From positions 1 to 64,000 of the forward strand of contig BNUX01000001.1 of NCBI GenBank assembly GCA_025997675.1: a stretch of DNA of 64,000 bases, in the 5' to 3' direction. The translations under genes were made by a program, and so were the position numbers. How positions within the stretch are numbered: the stretch's first letter is position 1; every line of letters starts with the position of its first letter. The notes under the pieces are model-generated. The model was not told where the DNA came from. It saw only the letters and a program-made list of their open reading frames with translations, and made no database searches. The stretch is from Spirochaetia bacterium. Its GTDB lineage: Bacteria > Spirochaetota > Spirochaetia > Treponematales > Breznakiellaceae. Of this stretch, positions 16,407 to 25,270 are shown one piece after another.

Positions 16407-16435
16407 AGGATCAGGGCAACAGGGCGATTTGTCAA
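16407..16435 (-). promoter_or_regulatory. Candidate fucU promoter with a poor -10 box
   Basis: Read leftward, a perfect TTGACA (16435-16430) is followed after 17 bp by GATCCT (16412-16407), a weak -10. This fits a promoter needing an activator, but no operator was recognised. Confidence 0.35.
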
Positions 16436-16465
16436 GAGAGATTAGCCGGTTCCCCGGATAAACGC

Positions 16466-16494
16466 TTGACTAATTTATCAATGTGGTGCAATAT
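16466..16494 (+). promoter_or_regulatory. Promoter of the restriction-modification island, leaderless geometry
   Basis: -35 TTGACT (16466-16471), a 17-bp spacer and -10 CAATAT (16489-16494) are followed by six bases and ATG at 16501. No ribosome site is present. Confidence 0.5.
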
Positions 16495-16500
16495 GGTGAT

Positions 16501-16719
16501 ATGAATCGGACAATTGACGAGAAAGGCAACGTGGTTCGTGCTTCAATCAGTTTTCCGCATGATGTGTATGATTCCCTTGAAAAAAAAGCATCTCAAAGGA
16601 AGGTTTCAATCGCATGGATTGTAAGGGATGCGGTAGAATCGTATCTTGGAAAGCCGATTCAGAGGAAATCTGTGTCATCCGATGGTGTTGGTACGATAGG
16701 GGATACTAACAATGTATGA
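16501..16719 (+). CDS. Ribbon-helix-helix (CopG-like) DNA-binding protein, putative R-M controller
   Basis: A 72-residue protein with RASISFPHDVYDSLEKKASQ, the beta-strand and first helix of a ribbon-helix-helix fold, followed by KVSIAWIVRDAVESYLG, the second helix. The tail after residue 52 is polar. ATG 16501 is chosen over GTG codons at 16483/16486, which would fall before the predicted transcription start. The gene overlaps the restriction-modification gene by 8 bp, so the two are translationally coupled. A role in repressing its own promoter to delay or limit restriction is an inference. RHH proteins also serve as antitoxins. Confidence 0.75.
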   Translation: MNRTIDEKGNVVRASISFPHDVYDSLEKKASQRKVSIAWIVRDAVESYLGKPIQRKSVSSDGVGTIGDTNNV

Positions 16720-19700
16720 AAAAGACTTGATAAAAAAGTTGCATTTCTTACTAAAAGAAAAAGCCATAGATGTTTATTATAAGACATATACAAACGGCTA
16801 TATGCTCGAAGTTGATTTTGAAAATAAAACTATCAATTACGGAAAAGACATAAAAAGTGACAGCAAAACAACGCAAAATTTTTCACAGCCTGAAAATTTT
16901 GTTGTATTAGAATGTGTCGACAGGTTATTGACCAAAGGCTACAAACCGAAAGATATTACATTAGAAAAGGTTTTTCCGTCAGGACACGGACATTCCGGCA
17001 GATTAGATATTCTTGTCAGAACTGGCAAAAAAGCCTTTTTGATGATTGAATGTAAAACATTCGGCAAGGAATTCGACAAGGAATTTGTCAACATTCAAAA
17101 GAATGGCGGGCAACTATTCACCTACTTTCAAAGCGATACAAATACCGATTATTTAATGCTCTATACTTCACGCTTCGCTGATGGAAAATTGGAATACAAA
17201 TCTGAAATTATCAAAATTGAAGAAAGCTACCGCACTGCCGGAAATGTAGAAGACGTGTATAACCGCTGGAATAAAATTACGTACAACAATGGTATTTTTG
17301 ACGACCCTGTTGAACCGTACACTTTTCAAAACAAGTTACTTACACTTAAGGATTTAAAACCTATTACCATAGATGACAGCGGCGTTTTGTTTCATGGGTT
17401 TGCATCTATATTGCGCAAGCACAGTGTTTCTGATAAACCAAACGCATTTAATAAAATTTTCAATTTGTTTTTAGCAAAAATATATGACGAAGGGCAATGT
17501 GACACCGATAGAAAACGTAATACCGCACCATTGGATTTTCAATGGAAAGAAGGCATTGATACTGACGAAGATTTTCAAATCAGGCTTATCAATTTGCATA
17601 AAGAAGGTGTTAAGCGTTTTTTAGAAAAAGAAATAGAAGGCCTTACTAAAGAAGAAATTAAGAATCGGAAGAGCGGCAGCGAAAAACAATATAAAAGAAA
17701 ATGGCTCAAGTTTAATAAAATATTTGATATAAAAGATGTCAACGATGATGAATCTTTTGATGACAATGCCCGTGTATTAAAAGAAGTGGTTGCCTTGCTT
17801 GCGCAATATCAAATACGGTACCCCCGGCGGCAGCAACATTTAAGTGATTTTTTTGAACATCTTCTTACAACCGGCTTAAAGCAAGAGGCGGGACAGTATT
17901 TTACCCCTGTGCCCATAACCCGGTTTATTGCCTACTCGCTGCCTCTCAAAGAGATGATTGTTCAGGAAGTGAACCAGCCAAATCCGGACCCCGTATTACC
18001 GGCGGTAATAGATTACGCGGCAGGCAGCGGACATTTTTTAACTGAAATTATTGAAATGTACCAGGATATTATCAACGAATTGGATACTTCCGATTTTTAT
18101 CGTAACATTCAACAGGGGGTAAAAGCCTGGAAAGAAAACCCCTATTCTTGGGCGGCAAAATATATTTACGGTATCGAAAAGGATTATCGGCTGGTAAAGG
18201 TTGCAAAGGTTGGATGCTATTTTTACGGTGACGGCTTGGCACAGGTGATTCACGGCGATGGCTTGGATAATTTTGAACATTCAAAAACATACCGGGGGCT
18301 GCTGCAAAAAAACAAGGACAATAACCCGCTATTTGACATTGTTGTTTCTAATCCGCCATATTCTGTGGAAGCATTTAAAGGTGATTTACGCAACATAGAC
18401 GCAAAAAATGATTTTTCACTCTTTCAATATTTAACAGACCGCAGTTCGGAAATTGAGTGTTTGTTTGTTGAGCGTACAGCACAATTGCTCAAAGAAGGCG
18501 GCGTTGCCGGTATTATTCTGCCCAGTTCCATTTTGAGCAACACGGGTATTTATACAAAAACCCGTGAAATACTTTTACAAAAATTTGAAATTATTGCAAT
18601 TACCGAACTTGGCTCAAATACGTTTATGGCGACGGGAACAAACACAGTGGTTTTGTTTTTAAGAAAACGCAATGATGAACAAGTGCTACAAATTATCGAT
18701 GGCATTGAGACATTCTTTAATTCTTTTAAAAACATCACTATCAACGGCATTGAAGGTGCGGCAACAGAATATGCCCGGTATGTATGGGATGTATCATTTG
18801 ATGATTATGTTACATTGATAAAAAAAGAACCGAACAAAATAATTGTGGAGCATGACTTATATAAAGGGCACCGTAAATCTTTGGCATTATTTGACGATCC
18901 TGAACTGCCGGATGATGTCCGGCAAATTCAGCTCCAACGCGCATGGGATGTTTTCTTTAAGCATGAAAAGGAAAAACTGTCCTACTTTCTCCTTGCTTAT
19001 AAACAAACCGTAGTGCTGGTAAAAACAGGCGAAAAAGACGCTGAAAAAAGATTTTTGGGTTATGAATTTTCTAACCGCCGCGGACATGAAGGCATACATC
19101 CTATACAGGGTGGTAAAACTATTGACGAATGTACACGTCTTTATGATGAAAATGCTATCGATAATCCTCAAAAAGCAAGTGCCTATATTTACCGTGCGTT
19201 TAATGGTGATGTTACTTCAGAAATAGATGCAAGTTTGCAGGACAATATCCACCGTGTTCGCCTTGTTGACATGCTGGTGTTTGATAGAAAGGCATTTGAT
19301 AAAACTATATCGACAGCCATAAAAAAAAACAAACAAATTAAAAGCAAATGGGAAATTGTAAAATTAAGCACTGTTATAGAAATAATAGGAGGGGGAACTC
19401 CTGATACAAATAATCCTGAGTATTGGGATGGGGAAATTCCTTGGTTGTCAGTTGTTGATTTTAATAATGAGAATCATTTTGTAGATAAAACTGAAAAGAC
19501 AATTACTGAAAGCGGGCTGAAAAATAGCAGTACAAAATATCTTAATACCGGCGATATTATTATCTCGGCAAGGGGCACTGTTGGTGCGTTGGCACAATTG
19601 AAAAGGCCAATGACTTTTAATCAGTCTTGCTACGGACTAAGAGGAAATGAAAAACTATCTAATGGATTTTTATATTACATATTGAAAACAGAAATACAAC

Positions 19701-20428
19701 AATTAAAAAGTGGTTCATATGGAAGTATTTTTAAGGCTATTACAACAAAAACATTTGAGGAAATAAAAATTCCCATCCCTCCCATTGACATACAGAAGAA
19801 GATCGTCGCGGAAATTGAGATGGTTGAAAATGAAGAAGAAAAGACAAAAACTGATATAGAAAGATTACGAAATGAAATAGAACAAAAATTTTCTGATGCT
19901 AATTCAAAAGCTAATAAAACATTAAAATTATTAGATGCTAAAATTTTTAATATTTCAATCGGGCAAAGAGTCGTTGCTGATGAATTAGAAATAAACGGAG
20001 AAATACCTGTTTTCAGTGCAAATGTATTTGAGCCTTTTGGGTATGTCAACAAATTTTTAATTGAAGATTTTACCGTACCATCGGTGCTATGGGGAATTGA
20101 CGGTGATTGGATGGTAAACTTTATGCCTGCAAATAAACCTTTTTATCCTACCGACCATTGCGGTGTATTGCGAGTTACTGGGAATGAAATCTTACCTAAA
20201 TACTTAGTGTGGCTTCTTAATAAAGAAGGTTCTGCGTTTGGTTTTTCGCGGATACTCAGAGCGTCCATTGATAGAATACAAGGCTTAAAAGTAAAAGTTC
20301 CCCCACTCCCCGAACAGCAAAAAATTGTCACCGAAATTGAAAAGCTTGAAGCGGAAATACAGAATTTGCAAAGGCAACAGGAACAAATGAAAATTCAAAA
20401 AGAACAGATTTTGAAAAAGTATTTATGA
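16712..20428 (+). CDS. Single-chain restriction-modification-specificity enzyme (Type IIG-like)
   Basis: A 1238-residue protein combining all three functions. Residues about 60-180 are a PD-(D/E)XK nuclease domain like the N-terminus of Type I HsdR, with GRLDILVRTGKKAFLMIECK (D, then E-x-K). Residues about 350-640 are an N6-adenine methyltransferase of HsdM type: AGQYFTPVPITRF, motif I DYAAGSGHFL (about 433) and motif IV NPPY (about 546). Two target-recognition domains follow, from about 878 (WEIVKLSTVIEIIGGGTPD) and about 1080, each ending in a coiled-coil helix (IPPIDIQKKIVAEIE; LPEQQKIVTEIEKLEAEI). No helicase is present, so cleavage should not need ATP translocation. The gene is strikingly AT-rich against its neighbours, a sign of transfer. 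The motif I variant (DYAAG for DPACG) is unusual but plausible. Confidence 0.9.
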   Translation: MYEKDLIKKLHFLLKEKAIDVYYKTYTNGYMLEVDFENKTINYGKDIKSDSKTTQNFSQPENFVVLECVDRLLTKGYKPKDITLEKVFPSGHGHSGRLDILVRTGKKAFLMIECKTFGKEFDKEFVNIQKNGGQLFTYFQSDTNTDYLMLYTSRFADGKLEYKSEIIKIEESYRTAGNVEDVYNRWNKITYNNGIFDDPVEPYTFQNKLLTLKDLKPITIDDSGVLFHGFASILRKHSVSDKPNAFNKIFNLFLAKIYDEGQCDTDRKRNTAPLDFQWKEGIDTDEDFQIRLINLHKEGVKRFLEKEIEGLTKEEIKNRKSGSEKQYKRKWLKFNKIFDIKDVNDDESFDDNARVLKEVVALLAQYQIRYPRRQQHLSDFFEHLLTTGLKQEAGQYFTPVPITRFIAYSLPLKEMIVQEVNQPNPDPVLPAVIDYAAGSGHFLTEIIEMYQDIINELDTSDFYRNIQQGVKAWKENPYSWAAKYIYGIEKDYRLVKVAKVGCYFYGDGLAQVIHGDGLDNFEHSKTYRGLLQKNKDNNPLFDIVVSNPPYSVEAFKGDLRNIDAKNDFSLFQYLTDRSSEIECLFVERTAQLLKEGGVAGIILPSSILSNTGIYTKTREILLQKFEIIAITELGSNTFMATGTNTVVLFLRKRNDEQVLQIIDGIETFFNSFKNITINGIEGAATEYARYVWDVSFDDYVTLIKKEPNKIIVEHDLYKGHRKSLALFDDPELPDDVRQIQLQRAWDVFFKHEKEKLSYFLLAYKQTVVLVKTGEKDAEKRFLGYEFSNRRGHEGIHPIQGGKTIDECTRLYDENAIDNPQKASAYIYRAFNGDVTSEIDASLQDNIHRVRLVDMLVFDRKAFDKTISTAIKKNKQIKSKWEIVKLSTVIEIIGGGTPDTNNPEYWDGEIPWLSVVDFNNENHFVDKTEKTITESGLKNSSTKYLNTGDIIISARGTVGALAQLKRPMTFNQSCYGLRGNEKLSNGFLYYILKTEIQQLKSGSYGSIFKAITTKTFEEIKIPIPPIDIQKKIVAEIEMVENEEEKTKTDIERLRNEIEQKFSDANSKANKTLKLLDAKIFNISIGQRVVADELEINGEIPVFSANVFEPFGYVNKFLIEDFTVPSVLWGIDGDWMVNFMPANKPFYPTDHCGVLRVTGNEILPKYLVWLLNKEGSAFGFSRILRASIDRIQGLKVKVPPLPEQQKIVTEIEKLEAEIQNLQRQQEQMKIQKEQILKKYL

Positions 20429-20490
20429 TAATATAAGCCAAAAACATTGCATACCATACGGTTTGGCGCTACGTTATGATAGACCTGCAG

Positions 20491-21981
20491 TCAAATCTCC
20501 CTATTAGCCCATTCCAGCCATGCGGCCCGGTAGAGGAATAGTTCCGGAATATCGCTTTTCACCACTTCCTGATACTCTATTTCGAAATCCTTTGCCAACG
20601 CGGAAATCCCCTGGTCGGTCAATGCCATCTTTGCGGTCATGGCAGCCCCAAAGGCGCTGGCCTCCGCGATGTCGCTCAGGAATGTGGGGTTGTCCTTCAA
20701 GGCAGACGAGAGCAAAACATTGTAGGCCTCATTTTTTCGGAAGCCGCCCTCGGTAAAAACTTCCGCCCCCGTCGCCAGGCCTATCCGTTCAAAGGCGGTA
20801 AGGGACTGCATCACCAGGGATATCACCAAAACCGCAAAGCCTGTTTCATAGTTATTAAAACAGGGGGGCGGCGTTGCCCCAAAGAGATAGTCCCTGCCGT
20901 CCTCCACTACCCGAGGCTTGGAAAGGGGAAACTGGCCGGACCCGGCGGTTAGTTCAGGGGTAAGGAAGAGCCGTTTTTCCCGCAGCACCCGGCGGTAGAG
21001 TTCCTCGTCATAGGGAGGCAGGTCGTCCCGGTTGTGGATGTCCATCAGTACCTTGGACCAGGTTTCAAATTCCTGGCCGCCCAGGAAGATGGCGGTTTTT
21101 ACCGGCGTTCCAAAGGCGGAAATATTAAAGAACACTACCTTGCCTAATTCGTCGGGGGCAAAGCCGTATTCCTGTACGGGATTCATGCTGACACACCAGG
21201 TACCGGTGGAGTTGAGCAGAAAGCCGGTTTCGCCCTTCTTGGCAAAGTGGGGCAGAAGGGAGGAATTGGAGTCGTGGATACCCATGGTAACGATCACATC
21301 CTCTGCGAGGCCGGTCTTTCGTGCAAACGCTTCGGTGATGGTTCCCAGGATGTCCCAGGAACGGTGGAGTTTCGGGGGCATCAGAACGGAAACGCCCAGC
21401 CCGTCGGCCACCGAGGATAAACGATTATCAAGCTGATCCCAGAGGTAGCCGTGACAACCCATATAGGTACCTTCGGCGCCGGTCTTTCCGGTGAAGCGGT
21501 AGCCCCAATACTGGGGATACATGAGTAAATGTACCGTATTCTTAAATTCCTGCGGATAGTGTTGCTGTGCAAAAAATACTCCCTTGGCAGGATTGATCAT
21601 CGCCTTTAGATAGGGCGTGCCTGTCCTGGCCTGGAGTGCTACAGGGGAACCGAAACGTTCGTAGAATTGGCGGTGGAAGTCTTCTCCCGGTTCGTAGGTA
21701 TAGTACACACAGGGGACCGAAGGGCTACCCCTCTCCCCTACACAGACAAAGGTTGCCCCATGGGTACTGACCGCAATCGCCTTTATGGCGTATTTTTTCG
21801 CGAAATCCGCAAGCTGCTCAACGAACCAGTCTTCCATAGCTTGGAGGTCGTGAGTCTCAAGGCCGTCAACTATTTTTGGAGGGAAGTTCCGATACCGGGT
21901 ATCAAGCTGCACTAAGTTGCCATCATAGACGGCCACTTTTTTATTTGTCATTCCAATGTCGATAACCGCGATATAATCCAT
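20491..21981 (-). CDS. FGGY-family sugar kinase (rhamnulokinase or L-fuculokinase)
   Basis: A 496-residue FGGY kinase. The N-terminal phosphate loop is AVIDIGMTNKKVAVYD, VSTHGATFVCV lies in the first domain, and the second ATPase domain has TMGIHDSNSSLLPHF, LLNSTGTWCVSMNP and VFTEGGFRKNEAYNVL. These fit deoxy-hexulose kinases. It is the last gene of the rhamnose operon and also nearest to fucU-fucI, so it could phosphorylate rhamnulose, fuculose or both. ATG 21981 has GGAG 7 nt upstream. The first in-frame start, 12 bases earlier, lacks this. Confidence 0.88.
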   Translation of the reverse strand: MDYIAVIDIGMTNKKVAVYDGNLVQLDTRYRNFPPKIVDGLETHDLQAMEDWFVEQLADFAKKYAIKAIAVSTHGATFVCVGERGSPSVPCVYYTYEPGEDFHRQFYERFGSPVALQARTGTPYLKAMINPAKGVFFAQQHYPQEFKNTVHLLMYPQYWGYRFTGKTGAEGTYMGCHGYLWDQLDNRLSSVADGLGVSVLMPPKLHRSWDILGTITEAFARKTGLAEDVIVTMGIHDSNSSLLPHFAKKGETGFLLNSTGTWCVSMNPVQEYGFAPDELGKVVFFNISAFGTPVKTAIFLGGQEFETWSKVLMDIHNRDDLPPYDEELYRRVLREKRLFLTPELTAGSGQFPLSKPRVVEDGRDYLFGATPPPCFNNYETGFAVLVISLVMQSLTAFERIGLATGAEVFTEGGFRKNEAYNVLLSSALKDNPTFLSDIAEASAFGAAMTAKMALTDQGISALAKDFEIEYQEVVKSDIPELFLYRAAWLEWANREI

Positions 21982-22021
21982 GTCAAACTCCATTAATCCG
22001 TAATCTTAATACAGCTTACTA

Positions 22022-22270
22022 TCACCGGGTATGAAAAAATGAAAGAAAATCTGTTGGGCTATAACAAGGAACAGCGTGATCTTCGTAATTGTCTATGTTC
22101 CGGGTAATTATGCCATCAAAATTGTTTTCTCTGGCAACGGTATATTGTACCGCATCTTCAAAGTCCTTCCAGCGGAGGCCGAGAGCAGCTTTGATGGTGT
22201 CTTCAAAAACCGGGGTTATCTTGTAAATGGCGGTCAACGTATCCGCTATGGTATCAACCAGGATTTTCAT
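22022..22270 (-). pseudogene. Internally deleted PIN-domain toxin
   Basis: An 82-codon frame whose ends are clearly PIN: MKILVDT at the start (first acidic residue) and LRWKDFEDAVQYTVARENN then FDGIITRN (later acidic residues). Normal PIN toxins have 130-140 residues. The middle half, holding the conserved Glu and several helices, is missing, so VDT runs almost directly into IADTLTAIYKI, which normally lies about 45 residues later. The frame is intact and the start overlaps the antitoxin stop by 4 bp. It is probably a dead RNase kept in frame, or a very recent deletion. Confidence 0.7.
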
Positions 22271-22509
22271 TTCAAGTATTTACTCAACCGTTCTGCACGG
22301 AGTTCATCAGGGCTTATATCGTCGGCATGGGAAAGAATACCCGAAAGCCGATCGGTAAGCGGGGTGGCCTCGGATATCTCTGCCGGGGCGCGGTTTTCCT
22401 CCGGATAAACGACTAAAGCTACCTTTGCCTTTCCAATGGGAAACGTATAGGGCAAGTCAAAAGTAACACGGCGGTTTGCCGGTATTTCAACGGTCTGTTC
22501 AATGATCAT
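22267..22509 (-). CDS. Antitoxin partner of the PIN toxin
   Basis: An 80-residue protein starting MIIEQTVEIPANRRVTFDLP. The N-terminal beta-rich segment resembles short antitoxins found before PIN toxins in spirochaetes and cyanobacteria. The C-terminal half (LTDRLSGILSHADDISPDEL) would be the toxin-wrapping tail. GGAG lies before the ATG. It overlaps the PIN frame by ATGA. With the toxin decayed, this gene may persist only as a self-regulated relic inside the rhamnose operon. Confidence 0.65.
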   Translation of the reverse strand: MIIEQTVEIPANRRVTFDLPYTFPIGKAKVALVVYPEENRAPAEISEATPLTDRLSGILSHADDISPDELRAERLSKYLK

Positions 22510-22556
22510 TCGGTACTCCGTTCTCCCAAATATAACAAAGGTTCACTCCTTTCCCA

Positions 22557-23792
22557 TTACTTCCGCAATTTTAACACATCTTCCTCATATTGTGCAACGG
22601 CAGTATACCAGTCACCCCCCGCTATTTTCTGGCGTTTGAGGTATTCGTCCCACACCGCACCAAATGGCAGGGTTTTCAGTTCTTCCTGACAGACCAGCAG
22701 TTTGGAAAAGCTTTCGGTATCCTGTAGCTTTTGGAGGTCGCCGTGGGGCAGGAGCAGGGCGTTTAACAGGGCTTTCTGCATATTCCGCGCCCCGGTAACC
22801 CACGCCGCTATCCGGTTGATACTGGCGTCAAAGTAATCAAGGCCGATGAGCACCCGATCCGGAGCATTGTTACGGATAATTTCTTTGGCGATCTCCTTAA
22901 TCTCATCCTCGAACAGGACGACGTGATCCGAATCCCAGCGTACCCCACGGGTAACATGGAGGGCAATCTTGTCGAAGAACAACAGCAGAGACGGGATTTT
23001 GTCGGACACCAATTCTGTTGGGTGATAGTGGCCGTTATCAAGGAGCACGCTAATGCCGGCCTTCGCCGCATAGGTCAAATAAAAATCCGCCGAACCCACG
23101 GTATAGCTCTCAAGCCCGATGCCGAAAACTTTGCTTTCCACCGCATCAACAATATGGTTCCTGTCATATTTTACGGTAAATATGTCGTCCAGGGATTCCT
23201 TGAGCCGCTGCCGGGGGCCAAGCCGGTCGGCGGGGACATCCTTTAAGCCGTCGGGGATCCAGATATTGTGCAGGCAGGGACTGTTCTGCTTCTCACCGAT
23301 GTATGCCGCAATTTTCCTGCAAGCCTTTACGTGGCGGATCCAGAAGTCGCGTATAGTTTTATCGGGGGAGGAAAGTGTCAGCCCGCTTGCGGCCATGGGG
23401 TGGGAAAACAGGGTCGGGTTAAAATCTATCCCCATGTTCCGTTCCTTTGCCCAGGCAAGCCAGGGGTCAAAATGCTTACATTCCGGCTCGTCACGCTTAA
23501 CAGGGCTGTCGCTAATGGCATATATCGCGTGGAGGTTAATCCGTTTCTTGCCGGGGATAAGGGAAAAGGTGAAATCCAAATCCCTCAAAAGTTCGTCCTT
23601 GTTCCGGGCCTTGCCGGGGTAATTGCCGGTGGTCTGAATGCCCCCGGATGCGCCGCCTGCATTCTGTTCAAAGCCCGTTACATCATCCCCCTGCCAGCAG
23701 TGCAGGGATACGGGTATTTCGGCGCATTTCTTTATCGCCGCTTCGGTATCAATCCCCCACTTCTTATACAGTTCCTGCGCCTTCGTATACAT
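22557..23792 (-). CDS. rhaA: L-rhamnose isomerase
   Basis: A 411-residue enzyme converting L-rhamnose to L-rhamnulose. The N-terminus VSLHCWQGDDVTGFE is diagnostic. GIQTTGNYPGKARNKDELLR, GIDFNPTLFSHP (metal-site region), LLDNGHYHPTELVSDKI and HVTRGVRWDSDHVV follow in the expected order for RhaA of the xylose-isomerase-like fold. AAGGGG precedes the ATG. It lies between rhaM (20 bp upstream) and the toxin-antitoxin remnant. Confidence 0.97.
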   Translation of the reverse strand: MYTKAQELYKKWGIDTEAAIKKCAEIPVSLHCWQGDDVTGFEQNAGGASGGIQTTGNYPGKARNKDELLRDLDFTFSLIPGKKRINLHAIYAISDSPVKRDEPECKHFDPWLAWAKERNMGIDFNPTLFSHPMAASGLTLSSPDKTIRDFWIRHVKACRKIAAYIGEKQNSPCLHNIWIPDGLKDVPADRLGPRQRLKESLDDIFTVKYDRNHIVDAVESKVFGIGLESYTVGSADFYLTYAAKAGISVLLDNGHYHPTELVSDKIPSLLLFFDKIALHVTRGVRWDSDHVVLFEDEIKEIAKEIIRNNAPDRVLIGLDYFDASINRIAAWVTGARNMQKALLNALLLPHGDLQKLQDTESFSKLLVCQEELKTLPFGAVWDEYLKRQKIAGGDWYTAVAQYEEDVLKLRK

Positions 23793-23812
23793 ATATGCCC
23801 CTTATTTTTTCG

Positions 23813-24127
23813 TTAATCCATGTGGAATAGCTCGGTAAGTTCATCGCAAACCGGTGACTCATCAGGGTTACTGTCCATCAGATCCTTCATGGAGTGCCAC
23901 CATTTCTTTACAATCTCTTTGCCGGCCAATTCTCTGTCCGTAGCGTCATCCGCAAGCTGCTGGTAGGCATAGAGGGTATTTGTTTTTGAATCAAGATAAA
24001 TCGAATAATTTGAAACCCCGGCCTTGCGGAGTTCCGCCTTTAGTTCCGGCCATATTTCATCATGCCGTTTTTTATATTCCTTTTCGTTTCCCGGATGCAG
24101 ATGCATAATAAATGCGTTCCGTTTCAT
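23813..24127 (-). CDS. rhaM: L-rhamnose mutarotase
   Basis: A 104-residue protein with the RhaM/RhaU dimeric ferredoxin-like fold. It has MHLHPGNEKEYKKRHDEIWP near the start (active-site His and Tyr), then GVSNYSIYLD and a tail with KKWWHSMKDLMDSNPD. It interconverts the alpha and beta forms of L-rhamnose for RhaA. GGAGAAG precedes the ATG. It follows the binding-protein gene across a terminator-like hairpin. Confidence 0.96.
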   Translation of the reverse strand: MKRNAFIMHLHPGNEKEYKKRHDEIWPELKAELRKAGVSNYSIYLDSKTNTLYAYQQLADDATDRELAGKEIVKKWWHSMKDLMDSNPDESPVCDELTELFHMD

Positions 24128-24150
24128 AAATCTTCTCCGTCAATAGAAAA

Positions 24151-24180
24151 ACTAACCGCAAGGGCCCCCCTGCGGTTAGT
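24151..24180 (-). terminator. Terminator-like hairpin after the rhamnose-binding-protein gene
   Basis: ACTAACCGCA and TGCGGTTAGT form a perfect 10-bp stem with a 10-nt loop, followed in the leftward direction by TTTT. It lies 11 nt after the binding-protein stop, inside the operon. It would reduce read-through into rhaM-rhaA and keep the binding protein in excess. Confidence 0.75.
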
Positions 24181-24190
24181 TTATTAGAAA

Positions 24191-25210
24191 TTAATACACG
24201 TTCTTCCAGTCGTTGATGTTGGAAGGCTCAAACTTAAACGGCGCTCCGAGCAAAACTTCGGTGCCGCCGTCAGCAGCTGCGGTGACGGTGAAGTTACCGA
24301 GTTTTCCTGCACTGAAGGATTCACCGGCTTTACCGGTGATTTTGCCGCTCACCAGGGCGGTTCCTACAAACGCGGCGAGGTAACCGTTGTCAATCGGGTT
24401 CCACAGATACATATAGGGGCAGGAGCCATTGGTGATGTATTCAGCCATTTCCGAGGGGAGACCGAGACCGGTAATATTCACTTTACCGATGAGGTTTTTG
24501 TCGGTGATAACTTTCGCCGCCGCCGCGATACCTACCGTCGTGGGCGCCACAATCACTTTCAGGTTCGGATAGCTCAACAGAAGTCCTTCTGTTTCGGAAA
24601 CCGATAGGTCGCGAAGGTCGTCGCCGTAGGCAATCTTAACCAATTTAATATTGGCATACTTGGGCTTCGCAAACTCTTTTTGCATGTACTCAATCCAGGT
24701 ATTCTGGTTTGCCGCCTGGCTTGTCGCCGAAAGAATCGCGACATCGCCGCTGCCGCCCGCTAAGTCAAAGGCCGCTTCCGCTAAAGTGATACCGATTCGT
24801 TCCGGGTCAGCCTGATTGACAAAGGTTGCGCGGCTCGCGGGATTTACCGCGGAGTCGGTCGAATACACTTTGATACCCGCATTCATTGCCTTGGTTAAAA
24901 CCGGCTGCAAAGCGTCAAAATCGTTACCTGATATACAGATTGAGGCGACCTTCTGCGCGATAAGCTGCTCAACCATCTGAATCTGAGCTTCCGCAGTGGG
25001 AAGCGCAGGGGCGTTGGTAATCGCGGTAAAGCCCTGCTCCGCGATCCCGTCTTTAAAACCAGCCATCATCCGTTCGCCAAAGGGATTGCCGGTACTTTTA
25101 AATATAAAAGCATGGGCCCCGCTTCCCCCTCCGTCTGTTTTTCCGCCTGCGAATGCTGCCGCTGAACAAATCAGCGCCAGAACCAGTGAAAGTGCTAATA
25201 CTTTCTTCAT
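24191..25210 (-). CDS. Rhamnose ABC transporter substrate-binding protein
   Basis: A 339-residue periplasmic binding protein of the Peripla_BP_4/RhaS group. Residues 1-21 form a signal peptide ending AAAFAGGK, with no lipobox Cys. FIFKSTGNPFGERMMAGFKD begins the first lobe. KVYSTDSAVNPASRATFVNQ lies at the hinge and VNITGLGLPSEMAEYITNG in the second lobe. GGAGGAA lies before the ATG at 25210. Context (rhaA, rhaM, AraC regulator) points to L-rhamnose. Confidence 0.9.
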   Translation of the reverse strand: MKKVLALSLVLALICSAAAFAGGKTDGGGSGAHAFIFKSTGNPFGERMMAGFKDGIAEQGFTAITNAPALPTAEAQIQMVEQLIAQKVASICISGNDFDALQPVLTKAMNAGIKVYSTDSAVNPASRATFVNQADPERIGITLAEAAFDLAGGSGDVAILSATSQAANQNTWIEYMQKEFAKPKYANIKLVKIAYGDDLRDLSVSETEGLLLSYPNLKVIVAPTTVGIAAAAKVITDKNLIGKVNITGLGLPSEMAEYITNGSCPYMYLWNPIDNGYLAAFVGTALVSGKITGKAGESFSAGKLGNFTVTAAADGGTEVLLGAPFKFEPSNINDWKNVY

Positions 25211-25237
25211 TTCAATTCCTCCTCTGAAACTTTTATT

Positions 25238-25254
25238 TTGGTATAACATACCAA
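25238..25254 (-). promoter_or_regulatory. Small hairpin between permease and binding-protein genes
   Basis: TTGGTAT (25238-25244) and ATACCAA (25248-25254) form a 7-bp stem with a 3-nt loop in the 60-base gap upstream of the binding-protein gene. It parallels the intercistronic hairpins of the other two sugar transporters. Confidence 0.35.
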
Positions 25255-25270
25255 GTTTCAAACCATTTAA

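Noticed and set aside
14947..16461. 504-residue rightward ORF opposite fucI-fucU
   Set aside because: Antisense shadow of two well-identified genes.
16712..20428. A complete Type I restriction system
   Set aside because: No helicase/translocase domain and all functions are on one chain, so Type IIG-like is the better call.
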